Translations under genes and position numbers: made by a program
Shown here: in pieces, positions 15,313 through 24,290 of the stretch
Position numbering within the stretch: the stretch's first letter is position 1
How the letters are laid out: every line of letters starts with the position of its first letter
The notes under the pieces: model-generated
Databases searched by the model: none
What the model was told of the DNA's origin: nothing
The model's input: only the letters and a program-made list of their open reading frames with translations
NCBI GenBank assembly: GCA_016875395.1
Contig: VGRF01000030.1
Location: forward strand, 1 to 53,046
From: Deltaproteobacteria bacterium
GTDB lineage: Bacteria; Myxococcota_A; UBA9160; UBA6930
Length of the DNA stretch: 53,046 bases
Direction: 5' to 3'

Positions 15313-16428
15313 TCAGTGTGCGGCCACAAAGGCCGCGATCAGATCGGCGACGTCGCGGCGCGCCGTCGCCGGCGTCTCGAGGTAGTGGTCGCCCGTGACC
15401 AGCTCGAGGCGTTTGTCGGCGGCGGCGAGGCCGTCGTGAATCGCGCGCGCGTCGCTCGGGAATACGCCCGTGTCGCCGAGGCTCTGCACTACGAGCGAGG
15501 GTACGCGGATGCGCGCGAGGTGCTTTTCCCCGCGGCACTGCGAGAAGCGCAGGCTCCACATGGAGAGCCACGTGCGCAGCGTGTTGGTGAGGCCGATGCC
15601 GCGCGGCGAGAAGTTCGCGGCCTTGGGGTCGCCGGCATAACAAGTCCCGACTTCGCGCTCGCTCGGGTCGATCGCGCCGTCCAGCAGCCGCAGGTCCGCC
15701 CAGGTGCGCGTCATGGTGAAGGCGCGCTCGCGCAGGCCGTGCTTGCGCAGGCGTTCGAGCTCGGCGAGCACCCAATCCGTGATGCGCTCGTTCCGCGCGA
15801 CCTGCGCCGCGCGATAGCGCGCCTGGAACTCGGCGCTGTAGGGCGGCCCGTTCGCGGGGTCGTACATGTTCAGCGCGGGATCGACCGCGCTCGGGTCGTT
15901 CTCGTCCGTCACCGAGGGGTCCATCCACGCGCTGAGCACCTCGGGCCGCCCCGCGTGCGCGCACAGCGAGACATAGAGATCAGCGGGCGTGAGCGAGAGC
16001 ACCGCATCGGGCAACGTGAGGCCGGGCGTCGGCGTGATGTTGGGCTCGGTGGCCTGCGATTGATAGGCCCCCATCAGCGAGCCGCCGCCGGAGTTGCCGA
16101 GGATCACGACGCGCTCGGCGCCGGCTGCTCTGCGCAGCCACTCGACGCCCGCGCCGATGTCGACGAGCGCATGCTCGAGAATGAAGAACGCCTCGTTACC
16201 GCGGAAGCGCGTGTTCCAGCCGAGAAATCCGAAGCCGCGCTCGGCGATGAGCTCGCCGAGATAGTGCTCCGAGAAGTCGACGTTGTAGTGCGTGGCGATG
16301 AACGCCGTCTTCGGGCGCGCGCCGCGCGGCGTGAAGTAGAGACCCTGACACGGGTTGAAGCCGGCGCCGTTGCGCACGGAGGTCGCCGAGGCGAGCGAGA
16401 CGAACTCGCGCTGGACTCGCGGGTTCAT
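15313..16428 (-). CDS. Alpha/beta-hydrolase
   Basis: This 371-residue hydrolase has the nucleophile elbow VILGNSGGGSLMG (serine around 121), a strand HYNVDFSEHY near the front and a catalytic-acid/His region LGDTGVFPSDAR ... TGDHYLETPA at the end. An extended lid of about 150 residues lies between elbow and C-terminal part, typical of larger ester or carbon-carbon bond hydrolases. The substrate is unknown. The position between a VOC-type protein (7-bp gap upstream) and a limonene-epoxide-hydrolase-like protein suggests breakdown of a cyclic or terpenoid compound, but nothing in the sequence fixes this. Confidence 0.8.
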   Translation of the reverse strand: MNPRVQREFVSLASATSVRNGAGFNPCQGLYFTPRGARPKTAFIATHYNVDFSEHYLGELIAERGFGFLGWNTRFRGNEAFFILEHALVDIGAGVEWLRRAAGAERVVILGNSGGGSLMGAYQSQATEPNITPTPGLTLPDAVLSLTPADLYVSLCAHAGRPEVLSAWMDPSVTDENDPSAVDPALNMYDPANGPPYSAEFQARYRAAQVARNERITDWVLAELERLRKHGLRERAFTMTRTWADLRLLDGAIDPSEREVGTCYAGDPKAANFSPRGIGLTNTLRTWLSMWSLRFSQCRGEKHLARIRVPSLVVQSLGDTGVFPSDARAIHDGLAAADKRLELVTGDHYLETPATARRDVADLIAAFVAAH

Positions 16429-16435
16429 CGCGCGC

Positions 16436-17005
16436 TCACAGCGGGTGCCCGTTGGCCTTGACGCCCTGCGCGTTCACCGGCGACTCGACGCTCGGGCTGC
16501 CCGCCTTCAGCGTGGCGCAGAACTCGAGCATGATGCCGTCGGGATCGAAGAAGTAGAACGAGCGCAGCCACGTCTTGTCCGTCAGCGCGCTCGCGGTGCG
16601 CTCGTCCTCTCCCGTGACGACGTCGTCGTGGTTCACGACCGGCGAGCAGTCGACGCCCTTCGCGACGAGCCGCTCGCGATACGCGTCGATCTCCTCGGGC
16701 GGAACGTCGAAGGCGACGTGGTTCATCGAGCCGTGCGCGGAGGAGATGTCGCCGCGGCCCGTGAGGGCGCCCGCCGACGCGACGCCGGGCGCGTGCGCTT
16801 TCGCGCCGCGGAACCAGAAGAACGCGAGCTCGTTGCCGCCGCCCATGTCGAAGAAGAAGTGCTGACCGAAGCCGCGCTCGAGATCGAAACCCTTCTTCAG
16901 CTTCATGCCGAGCACGGTCGTATAGAACTCGACCGTGCGCCGCATGTCGCTGCACACGAGTGCGAGGTGGTGCAGGCCGCCGTAACGAATGGGTCGCTCG
17001 CTCAT
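16436..17005 (-). CDS. VOC-superfamily protein (glyoxalase/extradiol dioxygenase fold)
   Basis: This 189-residue protein has two beta-alpha-beta-beta-beta modules. The first begins GGLHHLALVCSDMRRTVEFYTTVLG, with a metal-ligand His in HHLAL. The second contains GSMNHVAFDVPPEEIDAYRERL with another His, and the end has SFYFFDPDGIMLEFC with a metal-ligand Glu. This His/His/Glu set fits a divalent-metal VOC enzyme such as a dioxygenase or isomerase. The specific reaction cannot be told. It is the first gene of a minus-strand operon and is divergent from the amidohydrolase gene across a 75-bp promoter gap. Confidence 0.8.
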   Translation of the reverse strand: MSERPIRYGGLHHLALVCSDMRRTVEFYTTVLGMKLKKGFDLERGFGQHFFFDMGGGNELAFFWFRGAKAHAPGVASAGALTGRGDISSAHGSMNHVAFDVPPEEIDAYRERLVAKGVDCSPVVNHDDVVTGEDERTASALTDKTWLRSFYFFDPDGIMLEFCATLKAGSPSVESPVNAQGVKANGHPL

Positions 17006-17080
17006 CGCGCGCCTCCTCCGCTGCGCGAAGGCTACGCCGGCGCGCGATAGAGTTCGCGTCTTCGATCGAGGAAAACGCCG

Positions 17081-18250
17081 ATGCCTTACGCCACAGGCCG
17101 AGTCATCCACGACGCCGACGCCCACGTGATGGAGACGCCGGATTGGCTGATCCCGCACGCCGATCCCGAAATCCGCCCGCGCGTCCCGATGCTCTACCTC
17201 GCGACGACGAAGCCCGGCGAGGACCGCCTGATCGACAAGCTCGCGCGCGAGCACCGCGACCCCGCGTATCGCGCGCGCGACGCGGAAGAGATCATGCTGC
17301 GCAAGAACTGGGCGGCGACTGGCTCGTTCATCAAGGAGGACCGCCCCGCGGCGCTCGACCTGCTCGGCTTCAAGAGCCAGCTGATGTTCAACACGTTCCA
17401 GAACTCGTACCTCAGCAACCTCGAGCAGGCGGCAGACCTCGACTTCGCGTACGGCGTCGCGCGCGCGCACAACCGCGCGATGGCGAGCTTCTGCAGCGTC
17501 GACGCGCGCCTGCTCGCCACCGCCTACGTGCCGCTCGCGGATTTTGCGCGCGCCCGCGCGATGGCGGAGGAAGCGCTCGCGCTCGGCGCGAAGGCGCTGC
17601 TGATCGCGTCGCGCTGTCCGCGCGATCACTCGCCGAGCCACGTCGGGCTCGACCCGCTCTGGGCCGTCGCCCAGGAAGCGCGGGTCCCCATTCTCTTCCA
17701 CGTGGGCGGCGGCGCGCCGCTGTGCTCGCCGAAGTATTTCGAGAACGGGCTTCCACGCGAGAAAGACTTCCACGGCGGCGAGGAGAACTTCCAGAGCATC
17801 GACCACATGGCGATTCCGTATCCGCCGATGCAGCAGCTCTCGACGCTCATCCTCGACGGCGTGTTCGAGCGCTTCCCGCGCCTGATGTGGGGTGTGATCG
17901 AGCAAGGCGCGCTGTGGCTGCCCGGCTGGATGCGCGCGATGGACGCCGCGATCGACGCCTACGGGCGCCACGAGAATCGCCTGAAGCGCCTCACGCTGAA
18001 ACCGAGTGAGTACGTGCGGCGGCAGCTGCGCGTGACGCCGTATCCGACCGAGGACGTGGGCTGGATCGCGCGCGAGGCGGGCGAGGAGACGGTGCTGTTC
18101 AGCAGCGACTACCCGCACGTCGAGGGCGGGCGCAATCCGCTGCGCCGCTTCGCTTCGACGACGCAGGGCCTCAGCGAGGCCGCGCTCGACCGCTTCTACC
18201 GCAAGAACTTCGCGGAGCTGCTGGGGCCGCACACGCCGAGCGAGGCTTGA
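17081..18250 (+). CDS. Amidohydrolase-2 family metal-dependent hydrolase
   Basis: This 389-residue TIM-barrel protein has VIHDADAHVMETPDWLI at the start (a D-x-H variant of the metal motif on strand 1), VPILFHVGGGAP in the middle and VLFSSDYPHVEGG near the end with the barrel-mouth Asp. These are hallmarks of the amidohydrolase_2 family (ACMSD-like decarboxylases and hydrolases). Many members in degradative bacteria act on aromatic or cyclic acids; the substrate here is unknown. A GAGGAAAA sequence precedes the ATG. It is divergent from the VOC operon and could share its promoter region. Confidence 0.82.
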   Translation: MPYATGRVIHDADAHVMETPDWLIPHADPEIRPRVPMLYLATTKPGEDRLIDKLAREHRDPAYRARDAEEIMLRKNWAATGSFIKEDRPAALDLLGFKSQLMFNTFQNSYLSNLEQAADLDFAYGVARAHNRAMASFCSVDARLLATAYVPLADFARARAMAEEALALGAKALLIASRCPRDHSPSHVGLDPLWAVAQEARVPILFHVGGGAPLCSPKYFENGLPREKDFHGGEENFQSIDHMAIPYPPMQQLSTLILDGVFERFPRLMWGVIEQGALWLPGWMRAMDAAIDAYGRHENRLKRLTLKPSEYVRRQLRVTPYPTEDVGWIAREAGEETVLFSSDYPHVEGGRNPLRRFASTTQGLSEAALDRFYRKNFAELLGPHTPSEA

Positions 18251-18420
18251 TCGCAAGCGCAGCGCGCAGCGAGCCCGAAGGCGAGCGGAGTCGTCGAGGA
18301 AAGAGATCGTGCGCTTCTGTCTCCCGCCGGGCGCCTAAGTAGCCGCCGCTCGAGAGATCCGTAGAACTGCGTCTCTCCGTGGGCGAATCCCAGGACGATT
18401 CAGCTGCCACATTCGGGCGT

Positions 18421-18439
18421 CCGGGGCTCTCTGCCCCGG
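18421..18439 (+). promoter_or_regulatory. GC-rich hairpin in the leader of the GGDEF gene
   Basis: CCGGGGC TCTCT GCCCCGG forms a seven-base-pair hairpin 31 bases before the GTG start of the PAS-GGDEF gene. The 220-bp gap upstream holds additional complementary pieces (GAGAG ... CTCTC). I looked for a cyclic-di-GMP riboswitch consensus and did not find it. The hairpin may affect translation or be incidental. Confidence 0.35.
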
Positions 18440-18470
18440 AGGCGTCGGTAAGGCAGAAGGGCGCAGCGCG

Positions 18471-19619
18471 GTGAACGAAGCAGCCATTCCCCTCGCACTC
18501 GCCACAGGGGTCCTCGCGCTATTCGGTCTCGCCGCCTGGCGGCGCGCCCGAGGCGAGATCCACGAGCGGACGAACCAGCTCCTTTCGGTGGTGAACCATT
18601 CGCTCGATGGACTCCTCGTCGTGGGTCAGCGGAACTCGATCGAGTTCGTGAACGCGGGGCTCCTCCGACTCAGCGGTTTCAGCGAGGCGGAGTTGATCGG
18701 GCAACCCCTCGAGGCTCTCGTTCCGATCGGCGCACGAGACCCCCACGTGTACAAGGTCTCCGAGTTCCTCGCGCGTCCACACGTACGCCGCATGGGAGAA
18801 GGAAACGACGTCGTTTTGCGGCGCAAAGACGGCTCCGAGGTTCCGGTTCAGATCTCCCTTACCCCCGCCCGCGTACGAAACACGACTCAGGTCGTGGCGA
18901 TCGTCCGGGACATCTCGAAAGAGCGGGCTCTCGAGGAGAAACTGCGCCGGCTCGCTTATTACGACACGCTGACCGGTCTTCCGAATCGCGCTCACTTTCA
19001 GCGCAAGCTGCAGCGGAGCATCGAGTCGACTCGCAGCCGGGGCCTCGAGATCGCCGTCCTGTTCATCGACCTCGACGGGTTCAAGACGATCAACGACTCG
19101 CTGGGGCACGAAGCCGGCGACCTCGTGCTGTGCACGGCGGCGGATCGGATGACGGCGAGCCTGCGATTGAACGACGCGCTGTCACGAGCCGAGTTCGGCG
19201 ACGCGACGGAATCGTGCGTTTCCCGTCTCGGAGGAGACGAGTTCATCGTCCTCTTGGGTGGTATCCGCCGCGCGCAGGACGTTGCGTCCGTCGCCGACCG
19301 CCTCGTGAAGCGGCTCGGGGAGCCGATCTTGATCGACGGTCGGGAGGTGCGCATCGGCGCGAGCGTCGGAATTGCGCTGTACCCCAACGACGCCACCGAC
19401 GCCGAGACGCTCCTCGTACGCGCCGACGAAGCGATGTATCAGGCGAAGGCGACCACCAGCGGGCTGCGATACCGGTTCGTCTGCGCCGAGGCGGACGATG
19501 GCAAGGCGACGGTCGATCGGCGCACGACGCGAGAAGGCGATCACAGGGAAGACTCTCAGGGTTCCACCGGCCGCTCGAGAACGCGCGAGCGGGTGAGATT
19601 GCTGGCGCCGAAGCGCTGA
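18471..19619 (+). CDS. Membrane-anchored PAS-GGDEF diguanylate cyclase
   Basis: This is a 382-residue signalling protein. An N-terminal membrane helix (IPLALATGVLALFGLAAW, about 6-23) is followed by a PAS domain (about 35-150, with IEFVNAGLLRLSGFSEAELI and the PAC end VVAIVRDISKERALEEKL), then a GGDEF domain starting DTLTGLPNR (165-173). The active-site loop RLGGDEF (254-258) is intact, so cyclic-di-GMP synthesis is likely. I see no RxxD inhibitory site in the usual place five residues before the loop. The C-terminal 50 residues are polar and probably disordered. The codon mix (more CGG, GTC, CTT) is a little different from neighbouring genes. The start is GTG. Confidence 0.88.
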   Translation: MNEAAIPLALATGVLALFGLAAWRRARGEIHERTNQLLSVVNHSLDGLLVVGQRNSIEFVNAGLLRLSGFSEAELIGQPLEALVPIGARDPHVYKVSEFLARPHVRRMGEGNDVVLRRKDGSEVPVQISLTPARVRNTTQVVAIVRDISKERALEEKLRRLAYYDTLTGLPNRAHFQRKLQRSIESTRSRGLEIAVLFIDLDGFKTINDSLGHEAGDLVLCTAADRMTASLRLNDALSRAEFGDATESCVSRLGGDEFIVLLGGIRRAQDVASVADRLVKRLGEPILIDGREVRIGASVGIALYPNDATDAETLLVRADEAMYQAKATTSGLRYRFVCAEADDGKATVDRRTTREGDHREDSQGSTGRSRTRERVRLLAPKR

Positions 19620-19716
19620 CGTGCGGCGCACCGGAGTGCCTGAGTAGCTCGCTCCGGGGCACGACCCTCTCCAGGCCGGTCTAGCCCCCTCCTTCGAATC
19701 CCGCGCCGCGGATTCT

Positions 19717-20847
19717 GTGGTGGCACGTGTACTCGCGATACCGTCGCACCTCGTGTCCCCCCTCATCTCGAAGCTCACGCCCGCACTTCTCTCCCTAACA
19801 ATTCTCGCCTGCGGCGAAGGCCCCGCCGGACCGCCCCAGTTCCCTCCGGTGCCCGTGCAGGTGATCGAGGCCGAGGCGCGCGTACTGCCGCGCACCGTGA
19901 CGGCGGTGGGCTCGCTCGAGAGCCCGGAGATGACGACGGTGGCGAGCGAGATCGCGGGCACGGTGGAGGCGCTCACTGTGCCCGAGGGCAAAGAGATCGC
20001 CCCCGGCGTCGTGCTCGCGCGACTCGACGCGAAGACCGCGGCGGCGGCGCTCTCGGTGGCGCGGGCGCGGCTGAAGAACGCCGAGGATCGGCTCGCGCGG
20101 CTCGAGCCGCTGCGCGCGCAAGGTGTGGCCTCGCAGCAAGCCTACGACGACGCAAAGTCCGAGGCGGATGGCGCGATGGGTGCCTACACGGAGGCCGCGA
20201 CGCGGCTCGCGAAACACACGATCCGCGCGCCGTTCGCGGGCACGGTCGGGCTCAAGCAGGCGAACGTGGGGCAGTACGTGCAGGCCGGCGCGCCGATCGT
20301 GGAGATCACCCCCGCGCACGCGCTCGAGCTTCACTTCGCGGTGCCGCAGCGCCACGTGTCCGAGCTCGCGGTAGGGCAGCGCGTCGAGGGCGTCGTCGGG
20401 CGCTGCGAGCTGCGCTTCGAGGGAGTTGTTACGGCGGTCGACCCGCGCGTCGACCCGCGCACGCGCATGGTCGGCCTACGCGCGGGCGTCACGAAGGCGC
20501 AGGGCGAGCTCGTGCCCGGCATGGCGGTGCGCGTGCGCCTCGTCGTCGCGGAGCTCGCGGGCGCGATCGTGCTGCCGCAGGAGGCGATCGTGCGGCAAGG
20601 CTCGAAGCACATCGTCTACGTGCTGAACGCGAAGAACGAGGCCGAGCAGCGCGAGGTCACGCTCGGCGAGTTCTTCCTCGATGGCGTGCACGTGGCGGCG
20701 GGCGTCGCCGCGGGCGACACGGTCGTGGTCGCGGGCCAGCAGAAGCTGCGCCCGGGAGCACCGGCGGCGCCAGGTCCGTGGGCGCCGGTCGTGAATCACA
20801 ACGTCGAGATCGGGCGCTACGGCCCCGCGGACTGCGAGACACCGTGA
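19717..20847 (+). CDS. RND efflux periplasmic adaptor (membrane fusion lipoprotein)
   Basis: This 376-residue HlyD/AcrA-type adaptor has a lipoprotein signal ending LSLTILAC, which anchors it in the inner membrane. The half-motifs of the lipoyl domain (VASEIAGTVEALTVPEGKEI and HTIRAPFAGTVGLKQANVGQ) surround a coiled-coil hairpin (about 100-165). The beta-barrel and membrane-proximal domains follow (VPGMAVRVRLV, IVLPQEAIVRQG). It should connect the RND pump encoded immediately downstream to an outer-membrane channel; no TolC gene is in the window. The start could also be GTG 19753, giving a shorter signal sequence. No strong ribosome site is visible for either. Confidence 0.88.
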   Translation: MVARVLAIPSHLVSPLISKLTPALLSLTILACGEGPAGPPQFPPVPVQVIEAEARVLPRTVTAVGSLESPEMTTVASEIAGTVEALTVPEGKEIAPGVVLARLDAKTAAAALSVARARLKNAEDRLARLEPLRAQGVASQQAYDDAKSEADGAMGAYTEAATRLAKHTIRAPFAGTVGLKQANVGQYVQAGAPIVEITPAHALELHFAVPQRHVSELAVGQRVEGVVGRCELRFEGVVTAVDPRVDPRTRMVGLRAGVTKAQGELVPGMAVRVRLVVAELAGAIVLPQEAIVRQGSKHIVYVLNAKNEAEQREVTLGEFFLDGVHVAAGVAAGDTVVVAGQQKLRPGAPAAPGPWAPVVNHNVEIGRYGPADCETP

Positions 20848-20867
20848 GCGCGCTGATGGCGCGGCGA

Positions 20868-20923
20868 TGTGCCCGCACGTCCCCGGTGCGCGCTCTCGTG
20901 CACGTGCGTCCCAGGTGCACGTC
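20868..20923. repeat. Repeat of the GGGACG/CGTCCC class between the efflux genes
   Basis: Two direct copies of a unit close to CGTCCC(C/A)GGTGC-CG (ACGTCCCCGGTGCGCG and GCGTCCCAGGTGCACG) lie 26 bases apart, with GTGCACGTGC between them able to form local stems. The unit recalls CGTCCCCGTTGC next to the 11877 palindrome. It occupies the gap between adaptor and pump and includes an ATG at 20867 that would falsely lengthen the pump gene. Confidence 0.6.
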
Positions 20924-23900
20924 GTGAGGCTCTCCGACGTCAGCATCGAGCGGCCCGTCTTCGCGACGGTAATGAGCCTCCTGATCCTCGTCGCCGGCGC
21001 TGCCGCGTTCTTCTCGCTCCCGATCCGCGAGCTGCCCGACGTCGACAGCCCCGTCATCTCGATCACGACGCTCTACGTCGGCGCGAGCCCGGAGACGGTC
21101 GAAGCGAGCGTGACCGAGCCGCTCGAAGAGGTGCTCAACGGCATCGAGGGCATCCGCAACATCGACTCGCTCTCGGCGTTCGGGGTGTCCTCGATCAACG
21201 TGCACTTCACCGCCGACAAAGACGTCGACATCGCCGCGACCGACGTCTCGAACGCGATCCAGCGCGGCCTCGGCGATCTCCCGCAAGAAGCGGAGCGCCC
21301 GATCGTGCGCAAGTCGGGCGCGAACATGATGCCGATCATGTTCCTGAATGTGTTAGGCGAGAAGCAGTCGGCGGTGGATCGCACCGACGTCGCCGACCGG
21401 CTCGTGCAGACGCCGATGCAGCTCCTTCCCGGCGTCTCGCAGGCGATCCTCAGCGGCGAGCGCCGCTACGCGATGCGCATCTGGCTCGATCCCGCGCGCA
21501 TGGCTGCGCTGCGCGTCGACCCGAGCGATGTCCGCCGCGCGCTGCAGGAGAGCAACCTGCAGCTGCCGGCCGGCGAGGTCGAGGCGGCGACGCGCAAGTT
21601 CATCATCAACGCCGATGCCAGGCTCGTGGAGCCGCGCGACTTCGAGGCGATCGTGATTCGCGAGGAGGGCGGCAACCCCGTCCGCATCCGCGACGTCGGC
21701 TGGGTCGAGCTCGGCAGCGAGAACTACCAGATGGTCACGCGCCACACCGCGCGCGACACGGTGGGCGTCGGCATCGTGCGCCACTCCAAGGCGAACGAGC
21801 TCGAAGTCTCGGCAGCGGTGCGCGCGAAGATCGAAGAGATCAGGCCGACGCTGCCCGAAGGCTTCGTGACCGAAGTCGCCGCCGACTGGACGACCTACGT
21901 GCGCGACTCGCTGCGCGAGGTCTCCTTCACGCTCTTCATCTCGTTCTGTGTCGTCGTGCTCGTGAACTTGATCTTCTTGCAGTCGAAGACGGCGACCTTC
22001 GTCGCGAGCGTCGCGATCCCGATCTCGCTGATCGGCACGTTCGCCGGCATGGCCGTGCTCGGCTTCTCGCTCAACATGCTCACCTTGTTGGGGCTCGTGC
22101 TCGCGATCGGGCTGGTCGTGGACGACGCGATCGTCGTGCTCGAGAACGTCTATCGCCGCCAAGAGCTGGGCGAGCCGATGCTGCTCGCCGCGCGGAACGG
22201 CGCGCGCGAGGTGGGCTTCCCGGTGCTCGCTACCACGGCCGCGCTCGTGGCGGTGATGGTTTCGCTCGCGTTCATGTCGGGCGACACGGGGCGTCTGTTC
22301 CGCGAGTTCGCGCTCGCCGTCGCGGTCGCGATCGTGATCTCCGCGTTCGTCGCGCTCTCGATCGTGCCGATGGTGTGCTCGCGCTGGCTGCGCGTGAAGC
22401 ACCGCAGCGACGCCGTCTCGACCGCGATCAACTCGCGCATCGACGCCGTGCGCGACGCCTACGACCGCGTGCTCGGCTTCGCGCTCGCGCACCGCCACGG
22501 CGTCGCGATCGCGTTCGTGCTGCTGATCGCCGGCACCGGCGTGCTCTTCCGCCTGCTCCCGCAGACCTTCCTGCCCGTCGAGGATCGCGGCCGCTTCATC
22601 ACCATGATCCGCGCACCCGAGGGCTCGACCGTCGCCTACACGCGCTCGGTGCTCGACAAGGTCGAGCAGGCGCTGCTCGCCGTGCCCGAGGTCGACACTT
22701 TCTTCGCGGCGATCGGCATCGGCTTCGGGACGCCGTCGTCGTCCGCGACCGGCATGGTCTTCACCTCGATGGACGAGTGGGACGAGCGCGAGCGCTCGCA
22801 GCAAGAAGTCGTGGCCGAGCTGTTCCCGAAGTTCATGTCGATTCCCGAAGCGCTCGTGTTCGTGTTCAGCCCGTCCTCGCTGCAGCGCCAGAGCAACGCC
22901 GATGTCGAGATCGCGATCACGAGCAGCGCGGCTTCGCTCGAAGAGTTCGCGCAGGTGATGGGCGGCATCGTCGGCCGAGCGCGGCAGGTGCCGGGCCTGA
23001 TCAACGTCGACAGCGACCTGCGCCTCGCGAATCCACAGCTCGACATCGCGTTCGACCGCGACCGCGCCGCCGACCTCGGCGTGCCGATCGCGTCCGTGTC
23101 GCAGGCGCTCGCGCTGCTCGTCTCGCAGGGAAAGGCCGACGACTTCATCTTGCGCAACGAGCAGTACGACGTGGTCATGGCGCTCGAGTCGCCGTTCCGC
23201 AGCGTGCCCGAGCAATTAGGGCAGATTCACGTGCGCACGCGCGAGGGCGAGATGGTGCCGCTCAGCGCGATGATCGAGACGAAGCCGCACATCGGGCCGA
23301 CGTTCCTCAATCACTACGACCTCCAGCGCTCCGCGACGGTGAGCGCGAACCTCGCGCCCGGCGCCGCGCTCGGCCCCGCGCTCAGCGCGGTGCAGCAGAT
23401 CGTGCGCGAAGAGCTGCCGCAGGGCTTCGCGATGAAGCTGCGCGGCACCTCGCGCGAGTTCGCGGAGTCGGGCGCGGCGGTCTACGCCACCTTCGCGCTC
23501 GCGCTGCTCGTCATCTACCTCGTGCTCGCCGCGCAGCTCGAGAGCTTCCTGCACCCGTTCACCGTGCTGCTCTCGGTCCCGCTCGCGACGCTCGGCGCGC
23601 TCCTCTCGCTCTTCGCCACGGGCAACACGATCAACCTCTACAGCCAGATCGGGATCATCCTGCTGGTCGGCCTCGTCACGAAGAACGCGATCCTGCTCGT
23701 CGACTTCGCCAACCAAGAGCGCGCCCGCGGCGCCGAGCTGATCGAAGCGCTGCGCCGCGCCGGCCACACGCGCTTCCGTCCCATCGTGATGACGAGCGCC
23801 ACCTCGATCCTCGGCGCCGTGCCGCTCGTGGTCCCACTCGGCCCCGGCCACGAGAGCCGCGCCGCGATCGGCACCGCCGTGATCGGCGGCCTGCTCTTCA

Positions 23901-24034
23901 GCACGCTCTTCACGCTCGTGATGATTCCCGTCTTCCACTTCGGCGTCGTGACGATCGCCGAGAAGCTCGGGCTGAAGACGATCCCGCCGAAGGTGGAGTT
24001 CGACGCGGAGCCGGTGGTCGTGCCGGGGGCGTGA
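20924..24034 (+). CDS. RND-family efflux pump inner-membrane subunit
   Basis: This 1036-residue AcrB/MexB-type pump has a first transmembrane helix from SIERPVFATVMSLLILVAGA and periplasmic porter domains on either side of the central helix bundle. TM4 carries the proton-relay pair (LAIGLVVDDAIVVLENVYRR, Asp-Asp). The second half repeats the fold (LIYLVLAAQLESFLHPFTVL, LLVGLVTKNAILLVDFANQE) and the protein ends after the last helix. It would export hydrophobic compounds or drugs by proton exchange, with the adaptor upstream. The GTG at 20924 is preferred because the family starts just before the first helix and the earlier ATG lies in a repeat. Confidence 0.93.
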   Translation: MRLSDVSIERPVFATVMSLLILVAGAAAFFSLPIRELPDVDSPVISITTLYVGASPETVEASVTEPLEEVLNGIEGIRNIDSLSAFGVSSINVHFTADKDVDIAATDVSNAIQRGLGDLPQEAERPIVRKSGANMMPIMFLNVLGEKQSAVDRTDVADRLVQTPMQLLPGVSQAILSGERRYAMRIWLDPARMAALRVDPSDVRRALQESNLQLPAGEVEAATRKFIINADARLVEPRDFEAIVIREEGGNPVRIRDVGWVELGSENYQMVTRHTARDTVGVGIVRHSKANELEVSAAVRAKIEEIRPTLPEGFVTEVAADWTTYVRDSLREVSFTLFISFCVVVLVNLIFLQSKTATFVASVAIPISLIGTFAGMAVLGFSLNMLTLLGLVLAIGLVVDDAIVVLENVYRRQELGEPMLLAARNGAREVGFPVLATTAALVAVMVSLAFMSGDTGRLFREFALAVAVAIVISAFVALSIVPMVCSRWLRVKHRSDAVSTAINSRIDAVRDAYDRVLGFALAHRHGVAIAFVLLIAGTGVLFRLLPQTFLPVEDRGRFITMIRAPEGSTVAYTRSVLDKVEQALLAVPEVDTFFAAIGIGFGTPSSSATGMVFTSMDEWDERERSQQEVVAELFPKFMSIPEALVFVFSPSSLQRQSNADVEIAITSSAASLEEFAQVMGGIVGRARQVPGLINVDSDLRLANPQLDIAFDRDRAADLGVPIASVSQALALLVSQGKADDFILRNEQYDVVMALESPFRSVPEQLGQIHVRTREGEMVPLSAMIETKPHIGPTFLNHYDLQRSATVSANLAPGAALGPALSAVQQIVREELPQGFAMKLRGTSREFAESGAAVYATFALALLVIYLVLAAQLESFLHPFTVLLSVPLATLGALLSLFATGNTINLYSQIGIILLVGLVTKNAILLVDFANQERARGAELIEALRRAGHTRFRPIVMTSATSILGAVPLVVPLGPGHESRAAIGTAVIGGLLFSTLFTLVMIPVFHFGVVTIAEKLGLKTIPPKVEFDAEPVVVPGA

Positions 24035-24290
24035 GCGGGCGGCGTCTCGCGCTCGCCGCGCATGAACGTCACCAAGGAGACTCCGTGGACAAGGATCGCA
24101 CGATCGCCGGCGCGGTCGGGAGTTCCGCAGCGCAGTCGACTACCAGCTTTCGATTTCGTTGGATCGAAAGAGCTTCATGCTCCTCATGCTCGATGATGGG
24201 GGCTTCGGGGGTTGGGCGGGCACGTGCGAGCCGGTAAAGCCCGATGCCGAGCCAGCGCCCTCGAAGGACTCACACCGCACCCGGCCCTAA
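24035..24290 (+). other. Gap with possible remains of a small gene
   Basis: These 256 bp follow the pump gene. A GTG at 24085 with AAGGAG upstream opens a 50-codon frame (MDKDRTIAGAVGSSAA...) ending at 24237. In another frame, sequence reading EFRSAVDYQLSISLDRKSF and continuing to a TAA at 24288 looks more protein-like but has no good start. A frameshifted small gene is one explanation. CTTTCGAT (24147-24154) and ATCGAAAG (24163-24170) form a hairpin without a T-run. I do not recognise any family here. Confidence 0.25.

Noticed and set aside
18251-18470. Cyclic-di-GMP riboswitch in front of the GGDEF gene
   Set aside because: The region has hairpins, but the conserved GEMM core sequences are not present, so I list only the hairpin.
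20867-20923. ATG at 20867 as the start of the RND pump
   Set aside because: The extra residues come from a palindromic repeat. The family begins at the GTG at 20924 immediately before the first helix.
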